From positions 1 through 23,111 of the forward strand of contig CALEHY010000024.1 of assembly GCA_937876375.1 (NCBI GenBank): a stretch of DNA of 23,111 nt. Reading direction: 5' to 3'. The notes under the pieces are model-generated. The model was not told the DNA's origin, made no database searches, and saw only the letters and a list, made by a program, of their open reading frames with translations. This stretch comes from an uncultured Clostridia bacterium (GTDB lineage Bacteria; Bacillota; Clostridia; Oscillospirales; Acutalibacteraceae). Both the position numbers and the translations under genes were made by a program. Below are positions 1-7,878 of this stretch, piece after piece; position 1 is the first letter of the stretch, and each line of letters opens with the position of its first letter.

Positions 1-3
1 TAT

Positions 4-30
4 AAAAGGACAGCTTCGGCTGTCCTTTTT
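4..30 (+). terminator. Intrinsic terminator of an upstream gene
   Basis: An 11-bp stem (4-14 with 19-29) closes a TTCG tetraloop with the stabilising C(UUCG)G geometry and runs into five T residues. It probably ends a gene lying left of the window. The A-rich 5' flank gives it some potential on the other strand too. The same hairpin in reverse complement closes the window at 23081-23110. Confidence 0.9.
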
Positions 31-53
31 ATTTACTATTTTTATAATAATAC

Positions 54-82
54 TTGACAAATTTAAAACTAATATATATAAT
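54..82 (+). promoter_or_regulatory. SigA-type promoter of yceD-rpmF
   Basis: TTGACA at 54-59 and TATAAT at 77-82 are separated by 17 bases, so both hexamers and the spacing match the vegetative consensus exactly. Transcription would start near 89, leaving a leader of about 23 bases before the yceD start. The strength suits a gene pair that includes a ribosomal protein. Confidence 0.9.
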
Positions 83-111
83 ACATAAAGTGCAAACTAG
101 AGGTGATATGT

Positions 112-615
112 ATGCAACTCGACTTTACAAATTTGTTTAATTCATCTGACGAAATAATCAATATTGATTATGTTTTTAAATACGATGATTTCTATTACAG
201 CGACTATCAACCACTCACTGATGGAGCTAGGGTAGAAGGTAAGGCATATTGTAAGGCTGACGTTGTTTATCTTGACCTTAATGTTTCGTTCAAATTCTTT
301 GGCGTCTGTGATAGGTGTGCAGAGGATATTGAAAAAGAGTATTCCTTCGATCTTAACAAAATCATTGTCCAGAAGATGGAAAATGAGAACGACGATTTTG
401 ACAATTATATCGTTGTTGAGAATGGTGTTCTTGATTTAGATGATTTGATTTACGAAGAGATACAACTGTTTTTGCCAGCAAAGATGCTTTGCAAGGATGA
501 TTGCAAGGGGCTATGTCAAAAATGTGGCAAGAACTTAAATTTTGAAAAATGTGATTGTAAGAAAGACGTTGATCCTCGATTGGAAGCGTTATTACAATTA
601 CTTGATGAAGAGTAA
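112..615 (+). CDS. yceD: YceD family (DUF177) protein, rRNA-associated
   Basis: This 167-residue protein has the YceD/DUF177 signature: a CxxC pair near the middle (CDRC) and a cysteine-rich C-terminal half with CKGLCQKCG followed by an LNF...CDC tail, probably a metal site. Members of the family are linked to 23S rRNA accumulation or processing in bacteria and plastids, and the gene almost always precedes rpmF, as it does here 35 bases downstream. The ATG at 112 is chosen because AGAGGTGAT lies just before it; an in-frame GTG at 103 falls inside that ribosome site. The molecular role is known only loosely, so the call is to the family rather than to an activity. Confidence 0.9.
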   Translation: MQLDFTNLFNSSDEIINIDYVFKYDDFYYSDYQPLTDGARVEGKAYCKADVVYLDLNVSFKFFGVCDRCAEDIEKEYSFDLNKIIVQKMENENDDFDNYIVVENGVLDLDDLIYEEIQLFLPAKMLCKDDCKGLCQKCGKNLNFEKCDCKKDVDPRLEALLQLLDEE

Positions 616-650
616 ACTAACTTGTTTTATATAATAAGGAGGAAATTAAA

Positions 651-830
651 ATGGCAGTACCAGCAAGAAGAACTTCAAAAACAAGAAAGAATAAGAGACG
701 TTCAAGCGTTTGGAAGCTTAATGCTCCAACACTCGTAAAGTGCCCTAATTGTTCAGAGTACACAGTACCTCACAAGGTATGTGCAAGCTGTGGCTACTAC
801 AATGGCGAAGAAGTTATCAGCAAGGACTAA
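651..830 (+). CDS. rpmF: 50S ribosomal protein L32 (zinc-ribbon form)
   Basis: The 59-residue product begins MAVPARRTSKTRKNKRR, the classical L32 N-terminus, followed by two cysteine pairs (CPNC and CASC) that form a zinc ribbon. The length matches the family. AAGGAGGAAA precedes the ATG at 7-8 bases. It follows yceD by 35 bases and is probably co-transcribed from the consensus promoter at 54-82; a hairpin directly after the stop ends the unit. L32 sits in the large subunit near the peptidyl transferase region. The cysteine-bearing form requires zinc; bacteria with this form sometimes carry a cysteine-free paralogue elsewhere, which cannot be judged from this window. Confidence 0.97.
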   Translation: MAVPARRTSKTRKNKRRSSVWKLNAPTLVKCPNCSEYTVPHKVCASCGYYNGEEVISKD

Positions 831-846
831 TAATTAAACGAGTATG

Positions 847-873
847 AGGCGACTTGATTTAAGTCGCCTTTCT
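847..873 (+). terminator. Hairpin after rpmF, weak terminator
   Basis: A 9-bp perfect stem (847-855 with 861-869) with a 5-base loop is followed by TTCTTG. The short, interrupted T tract suggests partial termination. No clear promoter lies between it and der, so read-through from yceD-rpmF may supply der. Confidence 0.7.
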
Positions 874-895
874 TGTTATGTAAGGGGTGTTAATT

Positions 896-2227
896 ATGGC
901 TAAACCAGTTGTTGCCATTGTTGGAAGACCTAATGTAGGCAAATCAACACTTTTTAACAAGTTAATAGGTACTAGATTATCTATCGTAGACGATACACCT
1001 GGTGTTACAAGAGATAGAATTTATGGTGATTGTGAATGGCTAAATCATCATTTTTTACTAGTTGATACTGGTGGTATCGAACCTTATAGTGATGATGTAA
1101 TCTTGTCACAAATGCGTTCTCAGGCAGAGATTGCTATCGAGACAGCTGACGTTATTATTCTTGTAACAGATTTAAGGTGTGGTGTAGTTGCTACAGATCA
1201 AGATGTTGCATCTATGCTACTTAAGAGTGGCAAGCCTATTGTACTATGTGTTAACAAATGTGATACAATCGGTGCACCAGACCCAGAGTTTTATGAATTC
1301 TATAATCTTGGCTTAGGTGATCCTATTGCTGTTTCGTCTACTCATGGTCACGGTACTGGCGATTTACTTGACGAAGTTATTAAGTATTTCCCAGAAGATT
1401 GTGATGATGAGGTAGAAGATGAAGAGGTTATCAAGGTTGCTATTATCGGCAAACCTAATGTTGGCAAATCTTCGCTTGTTAACAAGATTAGTGGTACTAA
1501 CAGAGCGATTGTATCTAATATTGCTGGTACAACTCGTGATACCACTGATACCTATATTGAGAATGAATATGGCAAATTCAATTTCATCGATACTGCCGGT
1601 CTAAGAAGAAAGAGCAGAATCAATGATGATATCGAAAAATATAGCATTATTAGGGCTAGAATGGCTGTTGAAAGAGCTAATGTGTGTGTCATTATGATTG
1701 ATGCGACAGAGGGCTTTACAGAGCAAGACAGCAAGGTTGCCGGTATTGCTATAGAGCAGGGCAAAGCCTGTATAATCGCTGTTAACAAATGGGATGCTAT
1801 CGAAAAGGATGGTAATACCATGAACGAGTTTAGAAATAAGCTTGCTAACGATTTCTCATTTATGTCTTATGCTCCTATAATGTTTATTTCTGCAAAGACT
1901 GGACAGAGAATTGATAGACTATATGAGATGATAGTATTTGTTCATTCTCAAAACTCAATGCGTATCTCTACTGGTCGACTTAACGAGGTTTTGGCTGTTG
2001 CAACTGCAAGAGTTCAGCCACCAACTGATAAGGGTAAGAGACTAAAGATTTACTATATGACTCAGGCGTCGACAAGACCACCTACATTTGTTTTCTTTGT
2101 AAACAATGCAGAATTGTTCCATTTTTCATACCAAAGATATCTTGAAAATCAAATCAGAGAGATTTTTGGACTAGATGGCACACCGGTTAGGTTTATTGTC
2201 AGAGAAAGAGGAGAGGGTAAAAAATGA
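896..2227 (+). CDS. der: Ribosome biogenesis GTPase Der (EngA)
   Basis: This 443-residue protein has the tandem GTPase architecture unique to Der. The first G domain starts with GRPNVGKST at residues 10-18 and has NKCD as G4. The second begins with GKPNVGKSS at 185-193, continues with DTAGLRRK (G3) and NKWD (G4). A KH-like domain follows to the C-terminus. Der acts in late assembly of the 50S subunit. The ATG at 896 is preceded by AAGGGG at 882-887; an in-frame GTG at 887 overlaps that site and would add three residues, so it is less likely. The stop overlaps the plsY start by 4 bases (ATGA), implying translational coupling, a pairing common in Firmicutes. Confidence 0.97.
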   Translation: MAKPVVAIVGRPNVGKSTLFNKLIGTRLSIVDDTPGVTRDRIYGDCEWLNHHFLLVDTGGIEPYSDDVILSQMRSQAEIAIETADVIILVTDLRCGVVATDQDVASMLLKSGKPIVLCVNKCDTIGAPDPEFYEFYNLGLGDPIAVSSTHGHGTGDLLDEVIKYFPEDCDDEVEDEEVIKVAIIGKPNVGKSSLVNKISGTNRAIVSNIAGTTRDTTDTYIENEYGKFNFIDTAGLRRKSRINDDIEKYSIIRARMAVERANVCVIMIDATEGFTEQDSKVAGIAIEQGKACIIAVNKWDAIEKDGNTMNEFRNKLANDFSFMSYAPIMFISAKTGQRIDRLYEMIVFVHSQNSMRISTGRLNEVLAVATARVQPPTDKGKRLKIYYMTQASTRPPTFVFFVNNAELFHFSYQRYLENQIREIFGLDGTPVRFIVRERGEGKK

Positions 2228-2865
2228 TTTACTTTCTTTTGATTGCTTTGATTTCATATTTACTTGGTAGTTTAAATTTTGGGATATTGCTGTCTCGTCG
2301 TTTTCAAAATGAAGACGTTAGAGACCATGGTAGTGGTAATGCTGGCGCAACAAATATGGTGCGCAGCTATGGTAAGATTTGGGGCGTTATTACTATTCTT
2401 GGCGATATGGCAAAGGTTGCTCTTGCTATTTTGATTGCATATTTTATCAATAATCATTTTATTACTATAGATAATAGCATTGATAACTTTGATTTGCTTT
2501 TAAAATCGTTTGCAGGACTGTTTTGTGTTATGGGGCATATCTTTCCTTGCTTCTTCAAATTCAAGGGTGGCAAGGGCGTAGCAACAAGTGGTGGTATGGT
2601 CTTTATGATTGATTGGAGGATTGCACTAATATTACTAGCGATTTTCTTTATCATTCTACTAACCACAAAATATGTTAGCCTTGGCTCAATTGTGATGGCA
2701 TTGTTATATCCAGTATTTATATTTATATTCTATAAGAGTGCTATACTAACAGTGATTGCATGCGTGTTTATGCTGATTGTTGTTGTAGCACACAGAGAGA
2801 ATATTAAAAGGCTATTCAATCATACAGAGCATAAAATGGGTGAAAAAAAGGACAGTGGGGAATAA
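2224..2865 (+). CDS. plsY: Glycerol-3-phosphate acyltransferase PlsY
   Basis: This 213-residue integral membrane protein carries the PlsY motifs in order: GSLNFG near the N-terminus, SGNAGATNMVR, and FKFKGGKGVATSGG. PlsY transfers the acyl group from acyl-phosphate to the sn-1 position of glycerol-3-phosphate, giving lysophosphatidic acid at the inner face of the membrane; it needs PlsX, which is not in the window. Hydrophobic segments fit the usual five-helix topology. It is translationally coupled to der by a 4-base overlap. The last codons and the TAA stop lie inside the terminator hairpin, so a ribosome finishing translation would cover the 5' arm of the hairpin. Confidence 0.95.
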   Translation: MIYFLLIALISYLLGSLNFGILLSRRFQNEDVRDHGSGNAGATNMVRSYGKIWGVITILGDMAKVALAILIAYFINNHFITIDNSIDNFDLLLKSFAGLFCVMGHIFPCFFKFKGGKGVATSGGMVFMIDWRIALILLAIFFIILLTTKYVSLGSIVMALLYPVFIFIFYKSAILTVIACVFMLIVVVAHRENIKRLFNHTEHKMGEKKDSGE

Positions 2866-2884
2866 CCACTGTCCTTAAGTTTTT
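2848..2884 (+). terminator. Terminator of der-plsY, spanning the plsY stop
   Basis: An 11-bp stem (2848-2858 with 2866-2876) with a 7-base loop that contains the TAA stop of plsY, followed by AAG and TTTTT. The core GGACAGTGG/CCACTGTCC resembles the GGACAGC hairpins at both ends of the window. Confidence 0.85.
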
Positions 2885-2892
2885 GTATAAGT

Positions 2893-2922
2893 AAAAAATA
2901 AAACCGTCTTAACAGACGGTTT
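2893..2922 (-). terminator. Terminator of rpmB (mainly - strand)
   Basis: A perfect 9-bp stem (2901-2909 with 2914-2922) with a TAAC loop. On the - strand it is followed by TTATTTTTTAC, a good U tract 15 bases past the rpmB stop. On the + strand it is followed by TATATTTTT, so it may back up the plsY terminator. Confidence 0.85.
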
Positions 2923-2936
2923 ATATTTTTAATCAA

Positions 2937-3122
2937 TTAAGCTCTTTCAACCTTACCTGAACGAAGGCATCTTGTGCAAACATAAATTCTCTTTGGAGAG
3001 CCGTTTACGATAGCCTTTACCTTCTTAATGTTTGGTTTCCAAGTTCTGTTTGATCTTCTGTGTGAGTGAGAAACCTTAATACCGAAAGACATTTCTTTTC
3101 CACAGCATTCACATTTAGCCAT
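2937..3122 (-). CDS. rpmB: 50S ribosomal protein L28
   Basis: This 61-residue basic protein starts MAKCECCGKEMSFG and contains the L28 core SHSHRRSNRTWKPNI and RIYVCTRCLRSGKV. Two cysteine pairs (CECC region and CTRC) make it the zinc-binding form. AGGAGGTG lies just upstream of the start. It is a single-gene unit, convergent with der-plsY and divergent from recA, with its own promoter and terminator. L28 binds 23S rRNA in the large subunit. A standalone rpmB, not paired with rpmG, is usual in Clostridia and Bacilli. Confidence 0.97.
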   Translation of the reverse strand: MAKCECCGKEMSFGIKVSHSHRRSNRTWKPNIKKVKAIVNGSPKRIYVCTRCLRSGKVERA

Positions 3123-3157
3123 TTGCGAACACCTCCTTATATATTTAGAACGGATAT

Positions 3158-3186
3158 ATAGTAACAGAAAGTTACAAAAAAAGCAA
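3158..3186 (-). promoter_or_regulatory. SigA-type promoter of rpmB
   Basis: On the - strand TTGCTT (3181-3186) and TACTAT (3158-3163) are spaced by 17 bases. The spacer contains a short perfect inverted repeat GTAAC-agaaa-GTTAC (3161-3175), which could be an operator or chance. Confidence 0.75.
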
Positions 3187-3244
3187 GCCTTTTTTTAATT
3201 ATTTTTTTTAAAGTGCAAAAATATAGACAATTTGTATTAATTTC

Positions 3245-3273
3245 TTGATTTTAAACACTATATTTAGTATAAT
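3245..3273 (+). promoter_or_regulatory. SigA-type promoter of recA-recX-rimO-pgsA
   Basis: TTGATT at 3245-3250 and TATAAT at 3268-3273 with a 17-base spacer. The leader would be about 34 bases. I looked for a LexA box of the GAAC-N4-GTTC type between rpmB and recA and did not find one, so SOS control is not apparent here. Confidence 0.85.
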
Positions 3274-3313
3274 GTCATTGAAATAATTTATATATTATAT
3301 GGAGGATTTAGTT

Positions 3314-4432
3314 ATGGCAGTAGAAAAGAAGTCTGGCGATAAGAGAGCTGCGCTTGAATCTGCTTTAAAGCAAATCGAAAAGCAATATGGTCAAGGTGCT
3401 ATTATGCGCCTTGGTGAGAATAATGCGTTAAAGGTTGATGCTATTTCAACTGGTTCATTAACTCTTGATATGGCTACTGGTATCGGTGGTCTACCAAAGG
3501 GAAGAATTATTGAGATTTATGGTCCTGAGTCATCTGGTAAGACAACTCTTGCATTACACTGCGTTGCAGAGGCACAGAAGATTGGTGGAGAGGCTGCATT
3601 TATCGATGCAGAGCACGCTCTTGATCCAGAGTATGCTGCTAATCTTGGCGTTGATATCGACTCTTTGCTAGTAGCTCAGCCAGATAATGGTGAGCAGGCT
3701 CTTGAGATTACAGAACAGCTTGTACGCTCTGGCGCTATTGATATTATTGTAGTTGACTCAGTTGCTGCGCTTGTTCCAAAGTCAGAGATTGAGGGCGATA
3801 TGGGTGATTCTCATGTTGGTCTACACGCTAGACTTATGTCACAGGCTCTTCGTAAGCTTGCTGGTGCTATTAACAAGTCAAATTGTATTATCATTTTCAT
3901 CAATCAGTTGAGAGAAAAGGTTGGCGTTATCTACGGTAATCCAGAGGTTACTACTGGTGGTAGAGCACTGAAGTTCTATGCATCAATGCGTATCGACGTT
4001 AGAAAGGTAGAGCAGATTAAGGCTCCTGGAAACGAGTTTGTAGGCTCAAGAACTAGAGCAAAGATTGTTAAGAACAAGGTAGCTCCACCATTTAAAACAG
4101 CAGAATTCGACATTATGTATGGTACAGGTATTGACAAGGATGGAGAAATCTGTGACCTTGCTGTTGCTCTTGGTATCATCAAGAAGAGTGGCTCTTGGTT
4201 CTCATATGGTGACCAGAGATTCCAAGGTAGAGATAAGGCAAAGGAACTTATTAAGAGTGATCCTGCTTTCGCTGCTGATATCGAGGAGAAGATTAAGGCT
4301 GCAATGTCAAAGCAAGAGGATGACAAAGCTGTAGTTGAAGAGGCTCCAGTTGCGCCAACAACTACTCCATCACAGACAAGAGCAGCTGCAAGAGCAAAGC
4401 TTGATATCGCTATTGATGACGACGAAGACTAA
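3314..4432 (+). CDS. recA: Recombinase RecA
   Basis: This 372-residue protein has the RecA core with Walker A GPESSGKT at 70-77, the Walker B region IIVVDSVAAL, the loop-1 region EIEGDMGDSHVGL and loop 2 NQLREKVGVIYGNPE. It forms ATP-dependent filaments on single-stranded DNA, drives strand exchange and stimulates LexA self-cleavage. The C-terminus is acidic (IDDDED), as in most RecA proteins. The ATG at 3314 is chosen because GGAGGA at 3301-3306 precedes it at 7 bases; an ATG at 3299 lies upstream of that site. The stop shares one base with the recX start (TAATG), so the two are coupled. Confidence 0.98.
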   Translation: MAVEKKSGDKRAALESALKQIEKQYGQGAIMRLGENNALKVDAISTGSLTLDMATGIGGLPKGRIIEIYGPESSGKTTLALHCVAEAQKIGGEAAFIDAEHALDPEYAANLGVDIDSLLVAQPDNGEQALEITEQLVRSGAIDIIVVDSVAALVPKSEIEGDMGDSHVGLHARLMSQALRKLAGAINKSNCIIIFINQLREKVGVIYGNPEVTTGGRALKFYASMRIDVRKVEQIKAPGNEFVGSRTRAKIVKNKVAPPFKTAEFDIMYGTGIDKDGEICDLAVALGIIKKSGSWFSYGDQRFQGRDKAKELIKSDPAFAADIEEKIKAAMSKQEDDKAVVEEAPVAPTTTPSQTRAAARAKLDIAIDDDED

Positions 4433-5046
4433 TGATTATAACTCATTCTAAGGGCAGAGGTAAAAAAATCCATCTGCTAATTGATGATGAATATCAAATA
4501 ACTACTGATATCGACTTTTGGGCAGAGAATTTCATCAAGGATGGCACAGAAATTGATGATGACGAATGGCAAGAATTAGTTGATAAAATCAATTATAAAA
4601 AAGCTGTTAACAAATGCTTTGATTTGCTATCTCGTCGTGACCATTCTGTAAAGGAGCTGAAGACAAAGCTTCTTCGTACAGTAGATGAGGATAATGCCCA
4701 AAGAGCGATTGATAGAATGCTCGAATTAGGTTATCTTGATGATGAGAAATATGCTCAAAACTTGCTTAAACACTTGATTGAGGATAAGAAAATGTCTCGT
4801 GCCTTTATTAAGCAAGAAATGTTCAAGCGTGGTGTTTCATCAGATATAGTATCAAATCTATTAGAAGATATTGAAATAGATAATGTATCGAGCGTTGTTG
4901 ATTTAATACTTACTAAGTATAGTACAAAAATTAATCAAGAAAACGGAGTAGAAAAAGTAATTGCAGCATTGATGCGAAAGGGCTTTTCATATTCCGACAT
5001 AAAAGAAGCAATTAGAAGAATAGAGAACGACGAAGTAGATGAATAA
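4432..5046 (+). CDS. recX: Regulatory protein RecX
   Basis: The 204-residue product fits RecX, which binds RecA filaments and limits their growth and activity. An N-terminal extension of about 60 residues precedes the repeat region, as in many Firmicutes RecX proteins. The tandem three-helix units show as CFDLLSRRDHSVKELKTKL, then the ALDRM-like AIDRMLELGYLDDEKYAQ, then KMSRAFIKQEMFKRGV, and lastly KVIAALMRKGFSYSDIKEA. Adjacency to recA with a 1-base stop/start overlap supports the call. It overlaps rimO by 8 bases. An acidic, charged tail ends the protein. Confidence 0.93.
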   Translation: MIITHSKGRGKKIHLLIDDEYQITTDIDFWAENFIKDGTEIDDDEWQELVDKINYKKAVNKCFDLLSRRDHSVKELKTKLLRTVDEDNAQRAIDRMLELGYLDDEKYAQNLLKHLIEDKKMSRAFIKQEMFKRGVSSDIVSNLLEDIEIDNVSSVVDLILTKYSTKINQENGVEKVIAALMRKGFSYSDIKEAIRRIENDEVDE

Positions 5047-6361
5047 TTTTAAAGCAGGAATGATATCACTTGGTTGCCCAAAAAATCAAGTTGATGGAGA
5101 AATGCTATTAAAAAGACTTGCAAACGCAGGTTTTGAAATTGTAAACAAAATTGAAGAATCTGATGTCATGATTGTCAACACCTGTGGATTTATCGAGGAC
5201 GCTAAAAGAGAGGCTATAGAGGCTATACTAGAGGTTGCCGAGTATAAAAACGCTGGACTTATTTCTGCGATTGTGGTAACTGGCTGTCTTGCTGAGAGGT
5301 ATCAAGACGAAATTTTGAAAGAAATGCCAGAGGTTGACGCTGTTATTGGTATTGGAGCTAATGATGATATCGTCAAAGTGTGCCAAAAGGCTTTGTGTGG
5401 CGTCAAATCATCGTCTTTTCCAAACAAGTGCTATCTTTCGTTAGATGATGAAAGAATGGTTTCTACGCCATCTCATTGGGCATATTTGAAAATAGCTGAG
5501 GGCTGTGATAATAAGTGTGCCTATTGTGCTATTCCTGGTATTCGTGGTCAGTTTAGAAGTAGAGATATGGATTCTGTTATTAAGGAAGCAAAATCTCTTG
5601 CTGACGCTGGTGTTAAGGAGCTTATATTGATTGCCCAAGATACCACAAAGTATGGTCAAGATATATATGGCGAATATAAACTTGATAAACTATTAAAGCA
5701 TCTGGTTAAAATCGATGGTATTGAATGGATAAGGTTGTTCTATTGCTATCCACAAAGAATTACAGAGTCACTTATTGACGTTATTGCTAGTGAAGATAAG
5801 ATATGTAAATATATTGATATTCCTTTACAACATAGTGATGCTACTGTTTTGAAGCGAATGAACAGAGTCGGTACTGGTGATGATTACAAAAATCTTCTCA
5901 ATAATATGAGAGATAAAATCCCTGGCCTTGCTCTTCGTACAACATTTATGGTTGGCTTTCCTGGTGAAACAGATGAGCAATTTGAGAACCTTTGTCAGTT
6001 TGTTGATGAGATGAAATTCGACAAGATGGGCTGTTTTGCTTTCTCTCCAGAAGAGGATACACCAGCATTTGATATGATTGACCAAATTGATGAAGATATC
6101 AAAAAACGTCGTCAAGAGGTTTTGATGAATAATCAGTACACTATCACAGAGCAATCTAATAAATCTCGTGTGGGCAATACATACAAGGTTATTATTGATG
6201 CCTTCGATGGTGAAAAATATATTGGTAGGTCCTATATGGACTCACCAGAGATTGACAGTGGTATTATATTTACCTCTAACGCAAAGCATGATATTGGTAC
6301 ATTTGTTAATGTTAAGATAACAAACTTTGATGGATATGATTTAATTGGGGAGAGAGTTTAA
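5039..6361 (+). CDS. rimO: Ribosomal protein S12 methylthiotransferase RimO
   Basis: This 440-residue radical SAM enzyme adds a methylthio group to the conserved aspartate of ribosomal protein S12. Cysteines at 13, 49 and 83 of the N-terminal MTTase domain bind the auxiliary cluster. The radical SAM cluster is held by C156, C160 and C163 (CDNKCAYC), and a TRAM domain occupies roughly residues 375-440. The N-terminal LGCPKNQVDGE and the DNKCAYCAIP region fit RimO rather than the related tRNA enzymes MiaB or MtaB. It starts inside recX (8-base overlap) and its stop shares one base with the pgsA start, so it is in the recA operon. Confidence 0.94.
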   Translation: MNNFKAGMISLGCPKNQVDGEMLLKRLANAGFEIVNKIEESDVMIVNTCGFIEDAKREAIEAILEVAEYKNAGLISAIVVTGCLAERYQDEILKEMPEVDAVIGIGANDDIVKVCQKALCGVKSSSFPNKCYLSLDDERMVSTPSHWAYLKIAEGCDNKCAYCAIPGIRGQFRSRDMDSVIKEAKSLADAGVKELILIAQDTTKYGQDIYGEYKLDKLLKHLVKIDGIEWIRLFYCYPQRITESLIDVIASEDKICKYIDIPLQHSDATVLKRMNRVGTGDDYKNLLNNMRDKIPGLALRTTFMVGFPGETDEQFENLCQFVDEMKFDKMGCFAFSPEEDTPAFDMIDQIDEDIKKRRQEVLMNNQYTITEQSNKSRVGNTYKVIIDAFDGEKYIGRSYMDSPEIDSGIIFTSNAKHDIGTFVNVKITNFDGYDLIGERV

Positions 6362-6933
6362 TGAATTTACCTAATAAAATTACTGTATTTAGATTTTGTT
6401 GTATTCCTTTTTTGCTGGCAACAGCAATAATTGAATTTAGATATCACTGGGTAGCAACACTACTTATTTATTTTGTTGCTTGTATGAGTGATAAGGCTGA
6501 TGGTATTATCGCAAGAAAAAAGGGACTAGTAACCGATTTCGGCAAGTTAATGGACCCATTGTCAGACAAGTCACTAACATTTGCTGCTTTCTTAATTCTT
6601 ATTTCTTTTGGTTGGCATACAGAATTAGTTATCATGATTATGCTGGCTAGAGAGTTTTTAGTTGCAGGTATGAGAATGGCTGCTACTGTTGAGGGTGAGG
6701 TTATTCCTGCAAATGCTCTTGGAAAAGCAAAAACATTCTTTCAAATGGCAACAACTGGCATTACTTTCTTAATTCTTGCAATTCTTGAAAAAGATGGTGA
6801 GCCAACAGCCACAACAGCTCCGGTATGGTTACATATTTATTGTATTGTTGCTTTTTGGTTTGATGCTGTTATTGCTTTAATTAGTGGACTAAAGTATGCC
6901 AAGGATGGATGGTATCTAATTAAAACAAAATAA
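6361..6933 (+). CDS. pgsA: CDP-diacylglycerol--glycerol-3-phosphate phosphatidyltransferase
   Basis: The 190-residue membrane protein has the CDP-alcohol phosphatidyltransferase motif D-x2-DG-x2-AR-x8-G-x3-D-x3-D, read as DKADGIIAR...GKLMDPLSD at about residues 44-69. The N-terminal MNLPNKITVFRF is typical of PgsA, which makes phosphatidylglycerol phosphate from CDP-diacylglycerol and glycerol-3-phosphate. Several hydrophobic helices follow. It is last in recA-recX-rimO-pgsA and starts on the last base of the rimO stop. No hairpin terminator is obvious after it; the cysteine T-box promoter begins a few bases downstream. Confidence 0.92.
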   Translation: MNLPNKITVFRFCCIPFLLATAIIEFRYHWVATLLIYFVACMSDKADGIIARKKGLVTDFGKLMDPLSDKSLTFAAFLILISFGWHTELVIMIMLAREFLVAGMRMAATVEGEVIPANALGKAKTFFQMATTGITFLILAILEKDGEPTATTAPVWLHIYCIVAFWFDAVIALISGLKYAKDGWYLIKTK

Positions 6934-6936
6934 TTG

Positions 6937-6964
6937 TTGCAATTTTTAAAAATTATACTATAAT
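6937..6964 (+). promoter_or_regulatory. SigA-type promoter of the cysE-cysS T-box unit
   Basis: TTGCAA at 6937-6942 and TATAAT at 6959-6964 with a 16-base spacer. Transcription would start near 6971, shortly before the T-box stem I. Confidence 0.75.
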
Positions 6965-6980
6965 ATAGTAGATAAATGCA

Positions 6981-7209
6981 TTGACTGGGAGAAGTAAAAT
7001 ATTACTTGATTTTTAGAGAGCGAATGATGGTGGAAATTTCGCATGACGGTATATTTGAAATGCACCCACGAGCAGCTCATAGGAAATTTTAGTATTATGA
7101 GACGGACGCCCCGTTAAAAGCTACGCTAATATATTGATTAGCTGAGTATAAATCAGAGTGGAACCGCAGTTTATATTGCCTCTGTCGTTAATTCGACAGA
7201 GGCTTTTTT
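6981..7209 (+). promoter_or_regulatory. Cysteine-specific T-box leader with terminator
   Basis: The leader has the T-box parts in order: stem I base TGGG (6986-6989) pairing with CCCA, the AGAGAG element (7015-7020), the GGTGGAAATTTCGC apex (7029-7042), the specifier codon TGC (cysteine) at 7061-7063, and the T-box core TGGAACCGC at 7159-7167. The antiterminator is CAGAG 7154-7158 with CTCTG 7180-7184 plus GCA 7166-7168 with TGC 7177-7179, leaving TGGAACC as the bulge that binds the uncharged tRNA end. The competing terminator is a 10-bp stem (7178-7187 with 7194-7203) followed by six T. Uncharged tRNA-Cys should therefore switch on cysE-cysS. Confidence 0.95.
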
Positions 7210-7225
7210 ATTGGAGTTGATATTT

Positions 7226-7864
7226 ATGTTTAAGGAATATAAAGAAGATATCCAAAGCTTTATTGACCACGATCCAGCAGCAAGTAGTCCTTTAGAGATT
7301 ATATTTTTGTATCCTGGCTTTAAGGCGTTGAGATCACATAAAAAGGCAAATTGGTTTTTAAAACACAATATGCCATTCATTGCCAGATGGATATCACAGC
7401 ATAGTGCACACAAAACTGGTATAGAAATCCATCCAGGTGCCACAATAGGTAAAAGAGTTGTAATCGACCATGGTCATGGTATTGTCATCGGTGAAACTGC
7501 CGAAATTGGAGATGACGTAATGATTTATCAAGGCGTTACTCTTGGTGGTACTGGTAAGGATATTGGTAAGCGTCATCCTACTATCGAAAGCGGAGTTATG
7601 ATTGGTGCCGGTGCAAAGGTTCTTGGTCCAATTACAATAGGCAAAAATGCAAAGGTTGCTGCTGGTGCAGTCGTTGTGCGTGACGTTGATCCAAACTGTA
7701 CTGTTGTCGGTGTACCAGGCGAGGTTGTTCGTATTGATGGTGAAAGAGTTGATGATTTGGATCAGATCCATATTCCAGATCCTCTTATGAATGCGATTAA
7801 AACTAATGAGGCAAAGATTGAAGCACTACAAAAAGAAATTGATATGATAAAATCAAGTAACTAA
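7226..7864 (+). CDS. cysE: Serine O-acetyltransferase
   Basis: The 212-residue product is a short-form serine acetyltransferase, making O-acetylserine from serine and acetyl-CoA as the first committed step of cysteine synthesis. A helical N-terminal part is followed by the left-handed beta-helix with hexapeptide repeats and the signature DHGHGIVIGETAEIGDD, then YQGVTLGGTG. The C-terminal tail (residues about 180-212) is a short helix. The ATG at 7226 follows GGAG at 7213-7216; a TTG at 7211 lies upstream of that site and is unlikely. It sits directly behind a cysteine T-box and 14 bases ahead of cysS, so supply of cysteine and its charging respond to the same signal. Confidence 0.96.
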   Translation: MFKEYKEDIQSFIDHDPAASSPLEIIFLYPGFKALRSHKKANWFLKHNMPFIARWISQHSAHKTGIEIHPGATIGKRVVIDHGHGIVIGETAEIGDDVMIYQGVTLGGTGKDIGKRHPTIESGVMIGAGAKVLGPITIGKNAKVAAGAVVVRDVDPNCTVVGVPGEVVRIDGERVDDLDQIHIPDPLMNAIKTNEAKIEALQKEIDMIKSSN

Positions 7865-7878
7865 AGGAGATTTTTGTT

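Noticed and set aside
1348..1821. Open frames on either strand inside der
   Set aside because: They lie wholly within a gene with clear tandem GTPase motifs, lack ribosome sites and encode low-complexity peptides.
3123..3313. A LexA/SOS box ahead of recA
   Set aside because: The GAAC pieces present have no properly spaced GTTC partner.
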